Below, piece after piece: positions 1 to 5,600 of a DNA stretch of 7,836 nucleotides (the first letter of the stretch is position 1; the number at the start of each line of letters is the position of its first letter). Source of the DNA: Thermoflexales bacterium. Its GTDB lineage: Bacteria > Chloroflexota > Anaerolineae > B4-G1 > SLSP01. The stretch spans positions 1 through 7,836 of the forward strand of contig WFQZ01000240.1 of the NCBI GenBank assembly GCA_015486785.1, given 5' to 3'. The translations under genes were made by a program, and so were the position numbers. Under the pieces are notes generated by a model. The model ran no database searches. It was not told the DNA's origin and saw nothing but the letters and a program-made list of their open reading frames with translations.

Positions 1-27
1 CCCTCGAATAGTGATGCTTGTAAGCAC
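1..27 (-). CDS. 5' end of a second ATPase gene copy (partial, runs off window)
   Basis: Only the first nine codons are inside the window. Read on the minus strand from position 27 they begin with GTG and encode (M)LTSITIRG, the same residues as the start of the complete ATPase gene at 2128. A Shine-Dalgarno sequence GAAGGAGA (33-40) sits just upstream, so the GTG start is well placed for translation. The upstream DNA also matches that of the complete gene. The reading frame is open to the window edge, so it is either a full second ATPase gene or a decayed fragment; the window cannot tell. It lies 91 nt downstream of the TOPRIM-like gene stop, as expected if the whole ATPase-TOPRIM pair is duplicated in tandem. 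Confidence 0.72.
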
Positions 28-58
28 GGTTCTCTCCTTCAAATCGAGACTATTGGTC

Positions 59-68
59 ATTGTACAAT
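59..68. promoter_or_regulatory. Perfect palindrome ATTGTACAAT upstream of ATPase copy A
   Basis: A 10-nt perfect palindrome about 31 nt upstream of the GTG start. It is conserved between the two repeat copies although neighbouring bases have changed. On the minus strand it contains TACAAT, one mismatch from a -10 box, but I see no convincing -35 at the right spacing. It could be a -10 element, an operator half, or chance. Confidence 0.3.
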
Positions 69-80
69 CGCCGGTAACTG

Positions 81-113
81 CTCACCGCCAAGGCGCAGAG
101 TGCGCAGAGAGCT
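81..113. repeat. CACCGCCAAGGCGC-type intergenic repeat, copy 1
   Basis: About 33 nt beginning CTCACCGCCAAGGCGC and continuing with an alternation of GCGCAGAG units. Related copies lie at 2182-2214 and 2293-2325. Repeats of this look are scattered in intergenic DNA of many environmental bacterial genomes, and their reverse strand gives spurious short frames rich in Leu, Arg, Cys and Ala. The function is unknown. Confidence 0.6.
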
Positions 114-118
114 TACCT

Positions 119-874
119 CTAGCCCTTCCTCCGCGACTTCCGTTCTCTTGCGGTGAGTAGGAGGTCCTCGGAAAAGTTCTCGGCTTGTGTACAAATGCGG
201 CGAACGTCAACCCACCTCGCGGAAATTGTGGCCAGAACTTTTCCGTAGTTCCGGCGATGCTTTTTGACCCTTCCTGAGCTGCGTTTCAACAACTTCTTCC
301 CATTTACCGCATACTCCTGAAGTGTTAATAAGTACCCCGGCCACTGCTTCCCACTCTGGAAGCATTCATAGGCAGGCCGAGCGCACAAAGGGTCTCGCGG
401 AAACAATGCTGCGAACGTCCAATTCTCCATATCCTGGGAGGGAATGGCGAACACGACTTGGTAAGGTAATTCAGATGAGTTGAGCCACTTTTCGACAATA
501 ATCCGCTTTAGCCCCTCAATTGTGTCCTGGATGGGCGGACAGGGTTTGTTTACTTCAAGCGGTGGGGTGTCATCTGCACCATCTAATAAATCCTGCTCGG
601 TAGCCACATCGGCATCGACATGAATGACCAGTATGTCTATCGCCTCTCCGGATTGCCCCGAAAGTAGCAGCTCCAAGCTCGCGTCTGGGAGTTGCCAAGT
701 ATCCTGGCACCATCTACGAACGCCTTTCCAGCCGGTGCCGGTTTCTCCATAAGTGTCGCCAATACTAACCGGTTGCAGTCTAAAAAAACAATGTGCGCCC
801 GGCACTAAGTGCTTAATAACAGCTTCTAGAACCATCCGGTCCGTGGGGCCTTCCACAACGGTTGCAATGTTCAT
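119..874 (-). CDS. TOPRIM-like nuclease-type protein, partner of the adjacent ATPase
   Basis: A 251-residue soluble protein. The N-terminus reads VVEGPTDRMVLEAV (residues 6-19), a typical TOPRIM opening with Glu8 as the likely metal ligand and general base. After a hydrophobic strand comes HVDADV (85-90), where Asp87 and Asp89 form the DxD metal motif. A later IPSQDMENW segment (144-152) and a basic Lys/Arg-rich stretch near 192-212 recall RloB/DUF4276-like proteins. There is no membrane segment. The start ATG at 874 has AGGAGAG (882-888) at 7 nt and follows the ATPase stop by 12 nt, so the two genes are probably one transcript. Known TOPRIM proteins paired with OLD/RloA/AriA-type ATPases are nucleases that damage DNA or RNA on phage infection. 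That this protein does so is inference; the exact family is not assigned. Confidence 0.7.
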   Translation of the reverse strand: MNIATVVEGPTDRMVLEAVIKHLVPGAHCFFRLQPVSIGDTYGETGTGWKGVRRWCQDTWQLPDASLELLLSGQSGEAIDILVIHVDADVATEQDLLDGADDTPPLEVNKPCPPIQDTIEGLKRIIVEKWLNSSELPYQVVFAIPSQDMENWTFAALFPRDPLCARPAYECFQSGKQWPGYLLTLQEYAVNGKKLLKRSSGRVKKHRRNYGKVLATISARWVDVRRICTQAENFSEDLLLTARERKSRRKG

Positions 875-886
875 CTAGCGTCTCTC

Positions 887-2128
887 CTAAAAAATATCGG
901 GCACACCGCCTAATCGTCCCATTACCCATAATGTGGACAAAGTTAGCCCCCCTTGTTTTGCGTTTAGAATCTCATCGGAGACTTGCACGCGATACACTTT
1001 GGTGGCCCCATGCGTATCGCGCTCAACAGCAAACAACCGTATTCGGTCGTCCCTTAAATTTAACCCATCCAGCACGAGCGGATTATGGGTAGTGATAAAC
1101 ACTTGGCGGGGCCTTTCCGAGGATAACACCTGTTGGCAGAATAATCGTGTCAGTGCTCTTGCCAAGCGGGGATGCATGGCTTGGTCAAAATTATCCACGG
1201 CAAAGATGGGCGGGACCAGCGGATGAACCGCTAAAGTAAGCATAAACAGGACGTACAACGCTCCTTCACTAGCATCATATCCCGATAGCTCGTCGCGGCC
1301 ATCCCGCATCCACCGGTCCCGAAAGCGGATTACCCGCCGCAAAGACGGCACGCTAGATGACAATATCTGACGTGATGGCGACACAATGTCAAAATCCTGC
1401 ACCCAGTCTAATAGTTCAAGCACCTCTTCTAATTCCAGATCGCCGAACTTGTTATTTTGGGCATCCAAAATATCTTCAATGGCTTCCGGCAGTTTGCCTC
1501 CCGACAGCCCTAACGGTTCACGTTGCACCTGATCGGGTTGTATGCCTCGCAGAGCAGACGTAGTAGGTGCGTAAATTGCATAGCTGCTTACAGAGCGAAT
1601 AAATTCGCGGGGAGAGCCGTTCAGCTCTTGATAACCCTGGATGAATGAAACAAGCCCGGAGCGATTATCGAGGCTCAGAATGTCCTCATTCATCGTCGAC
1701 AGGCCTGATATGAACGTCTTCCCGCGCGGAGAATATGAAACAATGCGCTTTCCGTTCTTTTCCAGCTTCTCAGTTAAGTACCGCCAACTCGGCTCCGGTT
1801 TATTAATTGGGTTTTGTATGGATACGCTGTAAGCAATCTCGTCATTCCCCCAAGCCCCCTGAACCTCAAGGGTAATGGTTGTCGGTATTCTTTCCTCTTC
1901 CCGAAGGGCCGTTTTGTATAACGCCGGCACACCTGGACGAACACCCCGTTGTAGTAACGATTGATCATCCACCCGGCCGGCGATGGCGGCACTTAGGATG
2001 CCAAACGCCTCCAACAAGTTGCTCTTGCCACTGCCGTTCGCGCCAATGAATACATTGATCGTCCCTAATCCTAATTCCTGAATATCACTTAAAGACTTGA
2101 ACCCTCGAATAGTGATGCTTGTAAGCAT
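887..2128 (-). CDS. AAA/ABC-type ATPase (AAA_21/OLD-like), two-gene defence candidate
   Basis: A complete 413-residue ATPase of the SMC/RecF/OLD-like type. The N-terminus ITIRGFKSL is the usual first strand and turn. The Walker A motif is GANGSGKS (29-36). A middle insertion of about 230 residues follows. The ABC signature-like YDASEGA spans 284-290, the Walker B strand is PPIFAVDNFD (306-315), and the switch His lies in FITTHNP (344-350). The C-terminus ends WVMGRLGGVPDIF. The position normally held by the catalytic Glu after the Walker B Asp is Asn313. The start is supported by GAAGGAGG (2135-2142) 6 nt before the ATG. The TOPRIM-like gene starts 12 nt after its stop, and a second copy of its 5' end lies beyond that gene. 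Related ATPases sense phage or DNA ends and control a nuclease partner. Family level is well supported; the defence role is inference. Confidence 0.82.
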   Translation of the reverse strand: MLTSITIRGFKSLSDIQELGLGTINVFIGANGSGKSNLLEAFGILSAAIAGRVDDQSLLQRGVRPGVPALYKTALREEERIPTTITLEVQGAWGNDEIAYSVSIQNPINKPEPSWRYLTEKLEKNGKRIVSYSPRGKTFISGLSTMNEDILSLDNRSGLVSFIQGYQELNGSPREFIRSVSSYAIYAPTTSALRGIQPDQVQREPLGLSGGKLPEAIEDILDAQNNKFGDLELEEVLELLDWVQDFDIVSPSRQILSSSVPSLRRVIRFRDRWMRDGRDELSGYDASEGALYVLFMLTLAVHPLVPPIFAVDNFDQAMHPRLARALTRLFCQQVLSSERPRQVFITTHNPLVLDGLNLRDDRIRLFAVERDTHGATKVYRVQVSDEILNAKQGGLTLSTLWVMGRLGGVPDIF

Positions 2129-2159
2129 GGTATCCCTCCTTCAAATCGAGACTATCGGC

Positions 2160-2169
2160 ATTGTACAAT
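2160..2169. promoter_or_regulatory. Perfect palindrome ATTGTACAAT upstream of the complete ATPase gene
   Basis: Second copy of the palindrome at 59-68, again about 31 nt before the ATPase start. On the minus strand the TACAAT within it could serve as a -10 box, with the transcript starting about 25 nt before the ATG. The best upstream -35-like TTGGCG is 21 nt away, which is too far, so the promoter call is weak. Confidence 0.3.
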
Positions 2170-2181
2170 CACCGGTAACGG

Positions 2182-2214
2182 CTCACCGCCAAGACGCGGA
2201 ATGAGCAAAGAGCT
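2182..2214. repeat. CACCGCCAAGGCGC-type intergenic repeat, copy 2
   Basis: Begins CTCACCGCCAAGACGC and is the most diverged of the three copies in its GCGCAGAG-like half. It is part of the larger direct repeat with 1-115 and lies 50-90 nt upstream of the ATPase start. Confidence 0.55.
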
Positions 2215-2223
2215 TCCCCCTGA

Positions 2224-2291
2224 CCTAGGAGTGAACTCCCAGGCTGAAGCGGGTAAGCCGGATGAAACCGGCTCAACGGCAATCCGCCGTT
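2224..2291. repeat. Cassette of three tandem hairpins
   Basis: Three inverted repeats follow one another. Hairpin 1 (2224-2243) pairs CCTAGGAG with CTCCCAGG, one mismatch, around the tetraloop TGAA. Hairpin 2 (2256-2273) pairs AGCCGG with CCGGCT around ATGAAA. Hairpin 3 (2275-2291) pairs AACGGC with GCCGTT around AATCC. The cassette lies between the isoprenoid synthase-like gene and the ATPase gene, flanked by two CACCGCC-type repeats. No T tract follows any stem on either strand, so these are not ordinary intrinsic terminators. A dispersed palindromic (REP-like) element or a small structured RNA are both possible. Confidence 0.65.
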
Positions 2292-2292
2292 A

Positions 2293-2325
2293 CTCACCGT
2301 CAAGGCGCGGAGTGCGCGGAGCGAT
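2293..2325. repeat. CACCGCCAAGGCGC-type intergenic repeat, copy 3
   Basis: Begins CTCACCGTCAAGGCGC and continues GGAGTGCGCGGAGCG. It sits immediately after the third hairpin and 15 nt from the stop codon of the isoprenoid synthase-like gene, in the same orientation as the copies at 81 and 2182. Confidence 0.6.
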
Positions 2326-2340
2326 TCCCCCCTTGAAAAT

Positions 2341-3255
2341 CTACCCGGCGGCGCGTGCGTCCTCACCTTCACGCAGGACGGCCAGATCGGCCCGCGCCGC
2401 CGCTAACTCCTGGGCGATCAATTCGTGGATGTTGGCGGCAATGCGCGAGAATAGGGCGTCCCCCGCGCCCTGCGGCTTTTGATTCCGCGCTGCGTAGTGC
2501 GCGATCATCGCCTCCATATAACGCCCTAAGGCCTCCCGGCCCTCGTAGGAGAGGAGGACGATGGGCGTTTCGGTGTGGTTCTCTTTGTCGTGCGAGAGAT
2601 CGTGGAAGTCCTTGCGGATCAGCGCGACGGCCCGATGAATCCTGGTGAAAGCCACCAAATCATCCACCATCTGAGCACTCTCCAACAGCTCAACCAGAGG
2701 AAGCTCCATAAAGACATCCATATCCAGGCTCTTGGCGTCGTAGCACTGTAGCGCATACGAGAGCCTGTCGCCGAAGTCATCCGTCGCCTTCATCTTCTCC
2801 CGATACACGATCTCGGCCACGACGATACCGATGCACTTGTTGAAGTAATCGGCGATGCGCTCCTGGTACTCCGGCGGAACGTGCAGGTGATTAAAGAGCG
2901 CCAGCACCCTGACAAACTCAAGGATATAGGCCGCTTTTTGCTCCTCGGCTAGTAGCTCATCCAGAAGATCGTCCAGCAGATTGATAATGGCATCAACGGC
3001 TAAAGACAGCTCCAACACGTCACGTGGGTAATCGGGAATGAGCATCCGCGCGATCTGCGTGCGGACGGTTTTCCGGCCCGTTCGCCAGCGTTGCGTCAGG
3101 CTTTGCGAGGCCTGGAACAATATCCCCTGAAATTGCTCCAGGGGGATGTCGGCGATCCCCAACTGCGCGAGGATGCGGTCGACCGAGCGGAGATTATCCT
3201 CAATGGTGGCGAGGTACACTTCTTCGAGAGATTGAACGTCATACGTGAGTTTCAT
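2341..3255 (-). CDS. Class I isoprenoid synthase-like protein
   Basis: A 304-residue protein predicted to be almost entirely helical, with no signal peptide or clear membrane segment. Helix INLLDDLLDE (91-100) carries a DDxxD motif (Asp95, Asp96, Asp99), like the first Asp-rich motif of trans-prenyl transferases. A second site combines QMVDDLVAF (195-203) with KDFHDLSHDKE (215-225) and Pro231, like the KDxxD...K...TP pattern near the second Asp-rich motif. In this superfamily these residues bind Mg and a prenyl diphosphate. The overall sequence is divergent, and a CY(D)A(K)S segment (171-176) precedes the second site. The start ATG overlaps the upstream methyltransferase gene by 17 nt and has GGAGG (3261-3265) at 5 nt, so translation is probably coupled. 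Substrate and product (prenyl elongation or cyclisation) cannot be told. An unrelated helical protein remains possible. Confidence 0.55.
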   Translation of the reverse strand: MKLTYDVQSLEEVYLATIEDNLRSVDRILAQLGIADIPLEQFQGILFQASQSLTQRWRTGRKTVRTQIARMLIPDYPRDVLELSLAVDAIINLLDDLLDELLAEEQKAAYILEFVRVLALFNHLHVPPEYQERIADYFNKCIGIVVAEIVYREKMKATDDFGDRLSYALQCYDAKSLDMDVFMELPLVELLESAQMVDDLVAFTRIHRAVALIRKDFHDLSHDKENHTETPIVLLSYEGREALGRYMEAMIAHYAARNQKPQGAGDALFSRIAANIHELIAQELAAARADLAVLREGEDARAAG

Positions 3256-4444
3256 CGTTGCCTCCGGGGTTTATGGATTTCCTGATCTGCAATGTGTGGA
3301 TGTAAGGTGGGAGAAGCGCGTCAATGGGCGAGCTGACGACCTGCCATCTTTGCGGCCCTGCCTCCTCTATCATCGAGCGAAGGTCACGCGAGGGAACGCG
3401 AACCCATGAGCGCATCTTCCTCTGTGCACCGACGGAGCGTTGGAGTACGCCGAAGTATTTCCCCAAAATGCCGAGATGCCCGTGGTACAGGAGGTAGTGG
3501 AGCCAATCGAGGAAAGCGGCAGACGGTTCATCACGCATGACGCGGATGATCTTGTAGCCGCCTTCCCCCGCCTTGAACTCGTAACGCTGCTCCGGCGGGA
3601 AGCGGCTGAACCGCTCGCGGTTCCTACCTCTGAGCACCGCGCCGAGCACAAAGAGCTTGCCCGGCCTCAACGAAAAGTCGGGGTCCAGGGATTCACCGGT
3701 GAACGTCCCGCCGGGGATCAGCACGCGGTAGAGCTTCTCGATAACCGTCCTGTACGCGGACGGCTCCAGGTAGGCCGTGGCGTGGTTCGAATAAGCTGCG
3801 CCGATGGAGTCGGCGTTGTACCGATCCAGGGCGGAGGTGAATGGCTGCATCCGCAACGTTACCGTTGGCCAATCCGCGCCTGCTTGCGCCCCCTCACTGA
3901 CGACTTCCTCGCCGTTGACCACGATGCGATAGGGAATATGGAAGTGGCTCAACATCCTGGAGGTAGAGGCGATGGCATAGGGGGAACTATCGACGCTGTG
4001 CAAGACAAAGCGTTCCCCTGCAAATTGGCGCAGCAGGTTGTACAGGATCAAGGTGGACCAGCCGGCTCCGCAGCCTAACTCCAGGACCTGAAGGTCGCCC
4101 CGCCCGCTCAGACCCTCCAGACCGGCCACACATAGCGACGCGCTCAGGAAAGCCGACCACAGGGGGACCGGATTGTAGCCCTTTTCCAACAAGGCGATGA
4201 TCGCTTCCATCGTCCAGGTCTGCTCCTCCTGCCCCGCGCTTGTCCGGGACGGGTCAAGGGAACGCATCAGGCGGGCCGCCACGGCAGGGATTTCCGAGCG
4301 CACCCGGTCGAGTTCCCTGGGCGGGAGGAAGGGGATCCCCGCGCCGAAGTACCGATGAAAGACTTGAGCCAAAGTCCGCTCCCGCTCACTGGAATAGTCG
4401 GTTCGTAAAGGTTTGATGTTTCGTATCATAGCATCCACACTCAT
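3239..4444 (-). CDS. Class I SAM-dependent methyltransferase, long form
   Basis: A 401-residue protein with this start. The Rossmann core begins with VLELGCGAGWST (120-131), the SAM-binding motif I. HSVDSSPYA (149-157) supplies the acidic residue that usually contacts the ribose (Asp152), and YRVLIPGGTF (239-248) is the typical post-motif segment. An N-terminal helical part of about 115 residues and a C-terminal part of about 135 residues with many aromatic and basic residues flank the core; these probably define a bulky, perhaps lipid, acceptor. I chose the ATG at 4444 because GGGGGGAG (4453-4460) lies 8 nt upstream. A longer frame starting at 4498 would run through the hairpin at 4469-4499 and lacks such a site. 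Its stop overlaps the start of the isoprenoid synthase-like gene. I do not recognise a characterised homologue; the acceptor is unknown. Confidence 0.8.
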   Translation of the reverse strand: MSVDAMIRNIKPLRTDYSSERERTLAQVFHRYFGAGIPFLPPRELDRVRSEIPAVAARLMRSLDPSRTSAGQEEQTWTMEAIIALLEKGYNPVPLWSAFLSASLCVAGLEGLSGRGDLQVLELGCGAGWSTLILYNLLRQFAGERFVLHSVDSSPYAIASTSRMLSHFHIPYRIVVNGEEVVSEGAQAGADWPTVTLRMQPFTSALDRYNADSIGAAYSNHATAYLEPSAYRTVIEKLYRVLIPGGTFTGESLDPDFSLRPGKLFVLGAVLRGRNRERFSRFPPEQRYEFKAGEGGYKIIRVMRDEPSAAFLDWLHYLLYHGHLGILGKYFGVLQRSVGAQRKMRSWVRVPSRDLRSMIEEAGPQRWQVVSSPIDALLPPYIHTLQIRKSINPGGNDETHV

Positions 4445-4468
4445 CACAAGAACTCCCCCCATAAATTC

Positions 4469-4499
4469 GGTGCGACGCACCTTGGAAGCGCGTCGCACC
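4469..4499. promoter_or_regulatory. Hairpin between the two methyltransferase genes
   Basis: GGTGCGACGC (4469-4478) is exactly complementary to GCGTCGCACC (4490-4499), leaving an 11-nt loop. The left arm plus three bases (4469-4481) is itself a 13-nt palindrome, GGTGCG-A-CGCACC, so two structures compete. It fills most of the 73-nt gap between the stop of one methyltransferase gene and the start of the next, ending 8 nt before the ribosome binding site. No T tract follows on the minus strand. It could be a processing or stability element, an attenuator, or a protein-binding operator. Confidence 0.6.
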
Positions 4500-4517
4500 T
4501 GTCATCTCTTGCGGTGA

Positions 4518-5426
4518 TTAATTGCCCTCAATCACTAAAAACAAGTTCACCCCCGCAGCCTCTTGTTCTACCCTGACGGAATCCTGTTCTACCCCGCTTG
4601 CCAACGCCAATCTGATGAGATCGTCCTCCGTGCGATAATGCAAATACCAATCTCCCGCTTCCATAAAATCTCGGGTGGGGTTGTCTATGGAGAAATTCCC
4701 GAGGATCATCTTCCCTTCCGCCTTACACATAGAGCGTAACTGTTTTAGCAAGAGCACAAATTGATCATCCGTCAAATAATCAAACAGCCCTCCCGACCAG
4801 ATAAGATCATATTCTCTGCTTGCCCGATAGTGGAATATGTTACTGCAATAGAACTCAATCTGTGTCTCGTAGCCTCGACACAATTCCTTGGCGTAGTCTA
4901 TCGCACGAGGGTCCATATCCACACAATCAAATTCGACATTATCTCCTTGGTAGCTTCCCAAGTACTCACTTATGTCCCGGCCTGGGCCGCTCCCCACATC
5001 CAGCACACTATACCTTGCGCCACTTGCTTGATCCCCGAACTCCCTCAGACGCTCAATGAAATACGCTTTCCGATTCCTAACGGCTTGCACGGCCGTTTGC
5101 CAGTGCGCAAATTCGTCCCATCTTATAAAAAGAGGATTATCAGAATGCCAATACGTGTAGATATTATCTATTATCTCAAAATCCCCCGCATACCCATAGG
5201 GTCTCAACACGGCCTTCGCCATCATATTATCCGGTTTGGCAAGCAGTGGGCTTATGAGCCTCCGGAACTCGGCGTTAATTTCAGGACGACTTGCACGCCC
5301 TTCACGAACGGTATCTCCCATCCGATGAAATACTGCCTGCACTTCTTCATACTCATCAGACGTGGGTCCCCCTTTCTCCACTTGCCAACGCAGAAATTCA
5401 GCATCTTGTTCATTCAAGTAACTCAT
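4518..5426 (-). CDS. SAM-dependent methyltransferase, 3-hydroxypalmitate methyl ester (PhcB/EF)-like
   Basis: A 302-residue protein. An N-terminal helical region of about 70 residues leads to RPYGYAGDFEIID (75-87), then the SAM motif I VLDVGSGPGRD (141-151), the acidic CVDMDPRA (168-175), and the late segment GNFSIDNPTRDFMEAGDW (243-260) with HYRT (263-266). The GYAGDFE and GNF..NPTR..ME..DW..YRT pattern resembles the family annotated as extracellular-factor 3-hydroxypalmitic acid methyl ester biosynthesis, which methylates a fatty acid carboxyl in Ralstonia-type signalling. The true substrate here is unknown. The ATG at 5426 is chosen because AAGGAGG (5433-5439) lies 6 nt upstream; the open frame back to 5573 has no such support and crosses a candidate promoter. 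Base composition is poorer in G+C than in the flanking genes. It is probably the first gene of the three-gene set ending at 2341. Confidence 0.75.
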   Translation of the reverse strand: MSYLNEQDAEFLRWQVEKGGPTSDEYEEVQAVFHRMGDTVREGRASRPEINAEFRRLISPLLAKPDNMMAKAVLRPYGYAGDFEIIDNIYTYWHSDNPLFIRWDEFAHWQTAVQAVRNRKAYFIERLREFGDQASGARYSVLDVGSGPGRDISEYLGSYQGDNVEFDCVDMDPRAIDYAKELCRGYETQIEFYCSNIFHYRASREYDLIWSGGLFDYLTDDQFVLLLKQLRSMCKAEGKMILGNFSIDNPTRDFMEAGDWYLHYRTEDDLIRLALASGVEQDSVRVEQEAAGVNLFLVIEGN

Positions 5427-5537
5427 CAACGGCCTCCTTGTACCGTGTTTGTTAATTTTGCCACCTAACCAGTGCCGCGCACCGGCCATTCTTCCGCTGC
5501 AATCAACAGCTCTGGCGATGGCAACAAATACATTGTC

Positions 5538-5564
5538 ATTATAGCCAGCGGCGCAAAAAAGCAA
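5538..5564 (-). promoter_or_regulatory. Candidate promoter of the methyltransferase/isoprenoid synthase operon
   Basis: On the minus strand a perfect TATAAT (5538-5543) is preceded by TTGCTT (5559-5564) at a short 15-nt spacing. Transcription would start near 5530 and leave an untranslated leader of about 100 nt before the methyltransferase start at 5426. The -10 is strong and the -35 weak, and a run of six T lies between them. It sits in the 174-nt gap after the phosphatase gene. No clear intrinsic terminator for that gene was found in the gap. Confidence 0.45.
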
Positions 5565-5600
5565 ACCCCGCACGGCACCTTGCGAGACCGGCGGCGGAGT

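Larger units (their letters stand above)
1..115 (-). repeat. Direct repeat, copy A (upstream region plus first codons of the ATPase gene)
   Basis: This block matches 2102-2216 at a constant offset of 2101 nt. By eye I count about 12 differences including two single-base indels, so roughly 90% identity. It contains the first nine ATPase codons, the ribosome binding site, the palindrome ATTGTACAAT and a CACCGCCAAGGCGC-type motif. It ends just before the stop codon of the TOPRIM-like gene (119-121), so one repeat unit equals one ATPase-TOPRIM module with its leader. Confidence 0.9.
2102..2216 (-). repeat. Direct repeat, copy B (leader and first codons of the complete ATPase gene)
   Basis: Partner of the block at 1-115. 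It holds the first nine codons of the complete ATPase (start ATG at 2128-2126), its GAAGGAGG ribosome binding site, the palindrome ATTGTACAAT and one CACCGCC-type motif. Differences from copy A include ATG versus GTG at the start codon and several transitions in the CACCGCC-type motif. Confidence 0.9.

Noticed and set aside
81..2325. Possible CRISPR array from the three CACCGCC-type repeats
   Set aside because: The copies are diverged and not regularly spaced with short spacers; two of them are part of a 2.1-kb module duplication. No cas gene is present.
2169..2482. Short open frames on both strands across the intergenic repeats (2169-2372 and 2201-2482)
   Set aside because: They read through the hairpin cassette and CACCGCC-type repeats, which commonly give spurious frames, and have no domain signature.
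3440..4078. Plus-strand open frame of 212 codons opposite the second methyltransferase gene
   Set aside because: It is antisense to the SAM-binding core of a real methyltransferase and has no recognisable motif.
4445..4498. Upstream extension of the second methyltransferase by 18 codons
   Set aside because: The extension is made largely of the hairpin at 4469-4499 and has no good ribosome binding site; the ATG at 4444 has GGGGGGAG at 8 nt.
4469..4499. Intrinsic terminator at the methyltransferase hairpin
   Set aside because: No T tract follows the stem on the minus strand; the following bases lead directly into the next ribosome binding site.
4761..5468. Plus-strand open frame of 235 codons opposite the first methyltransferase gene
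   Set aside because: It is antisense to a well-supported methyltransferase gene with a strong ribosome binding site; its protein shows no family features.
5427..5573. Upstream extension of the first methyltransferase by 49 codons
   Set aside because: The internal ATG at 5426 has a perfect AAGGAGG at 6 nt, the extension contains a candidate promoter, and the extra residues do not look like a domain.
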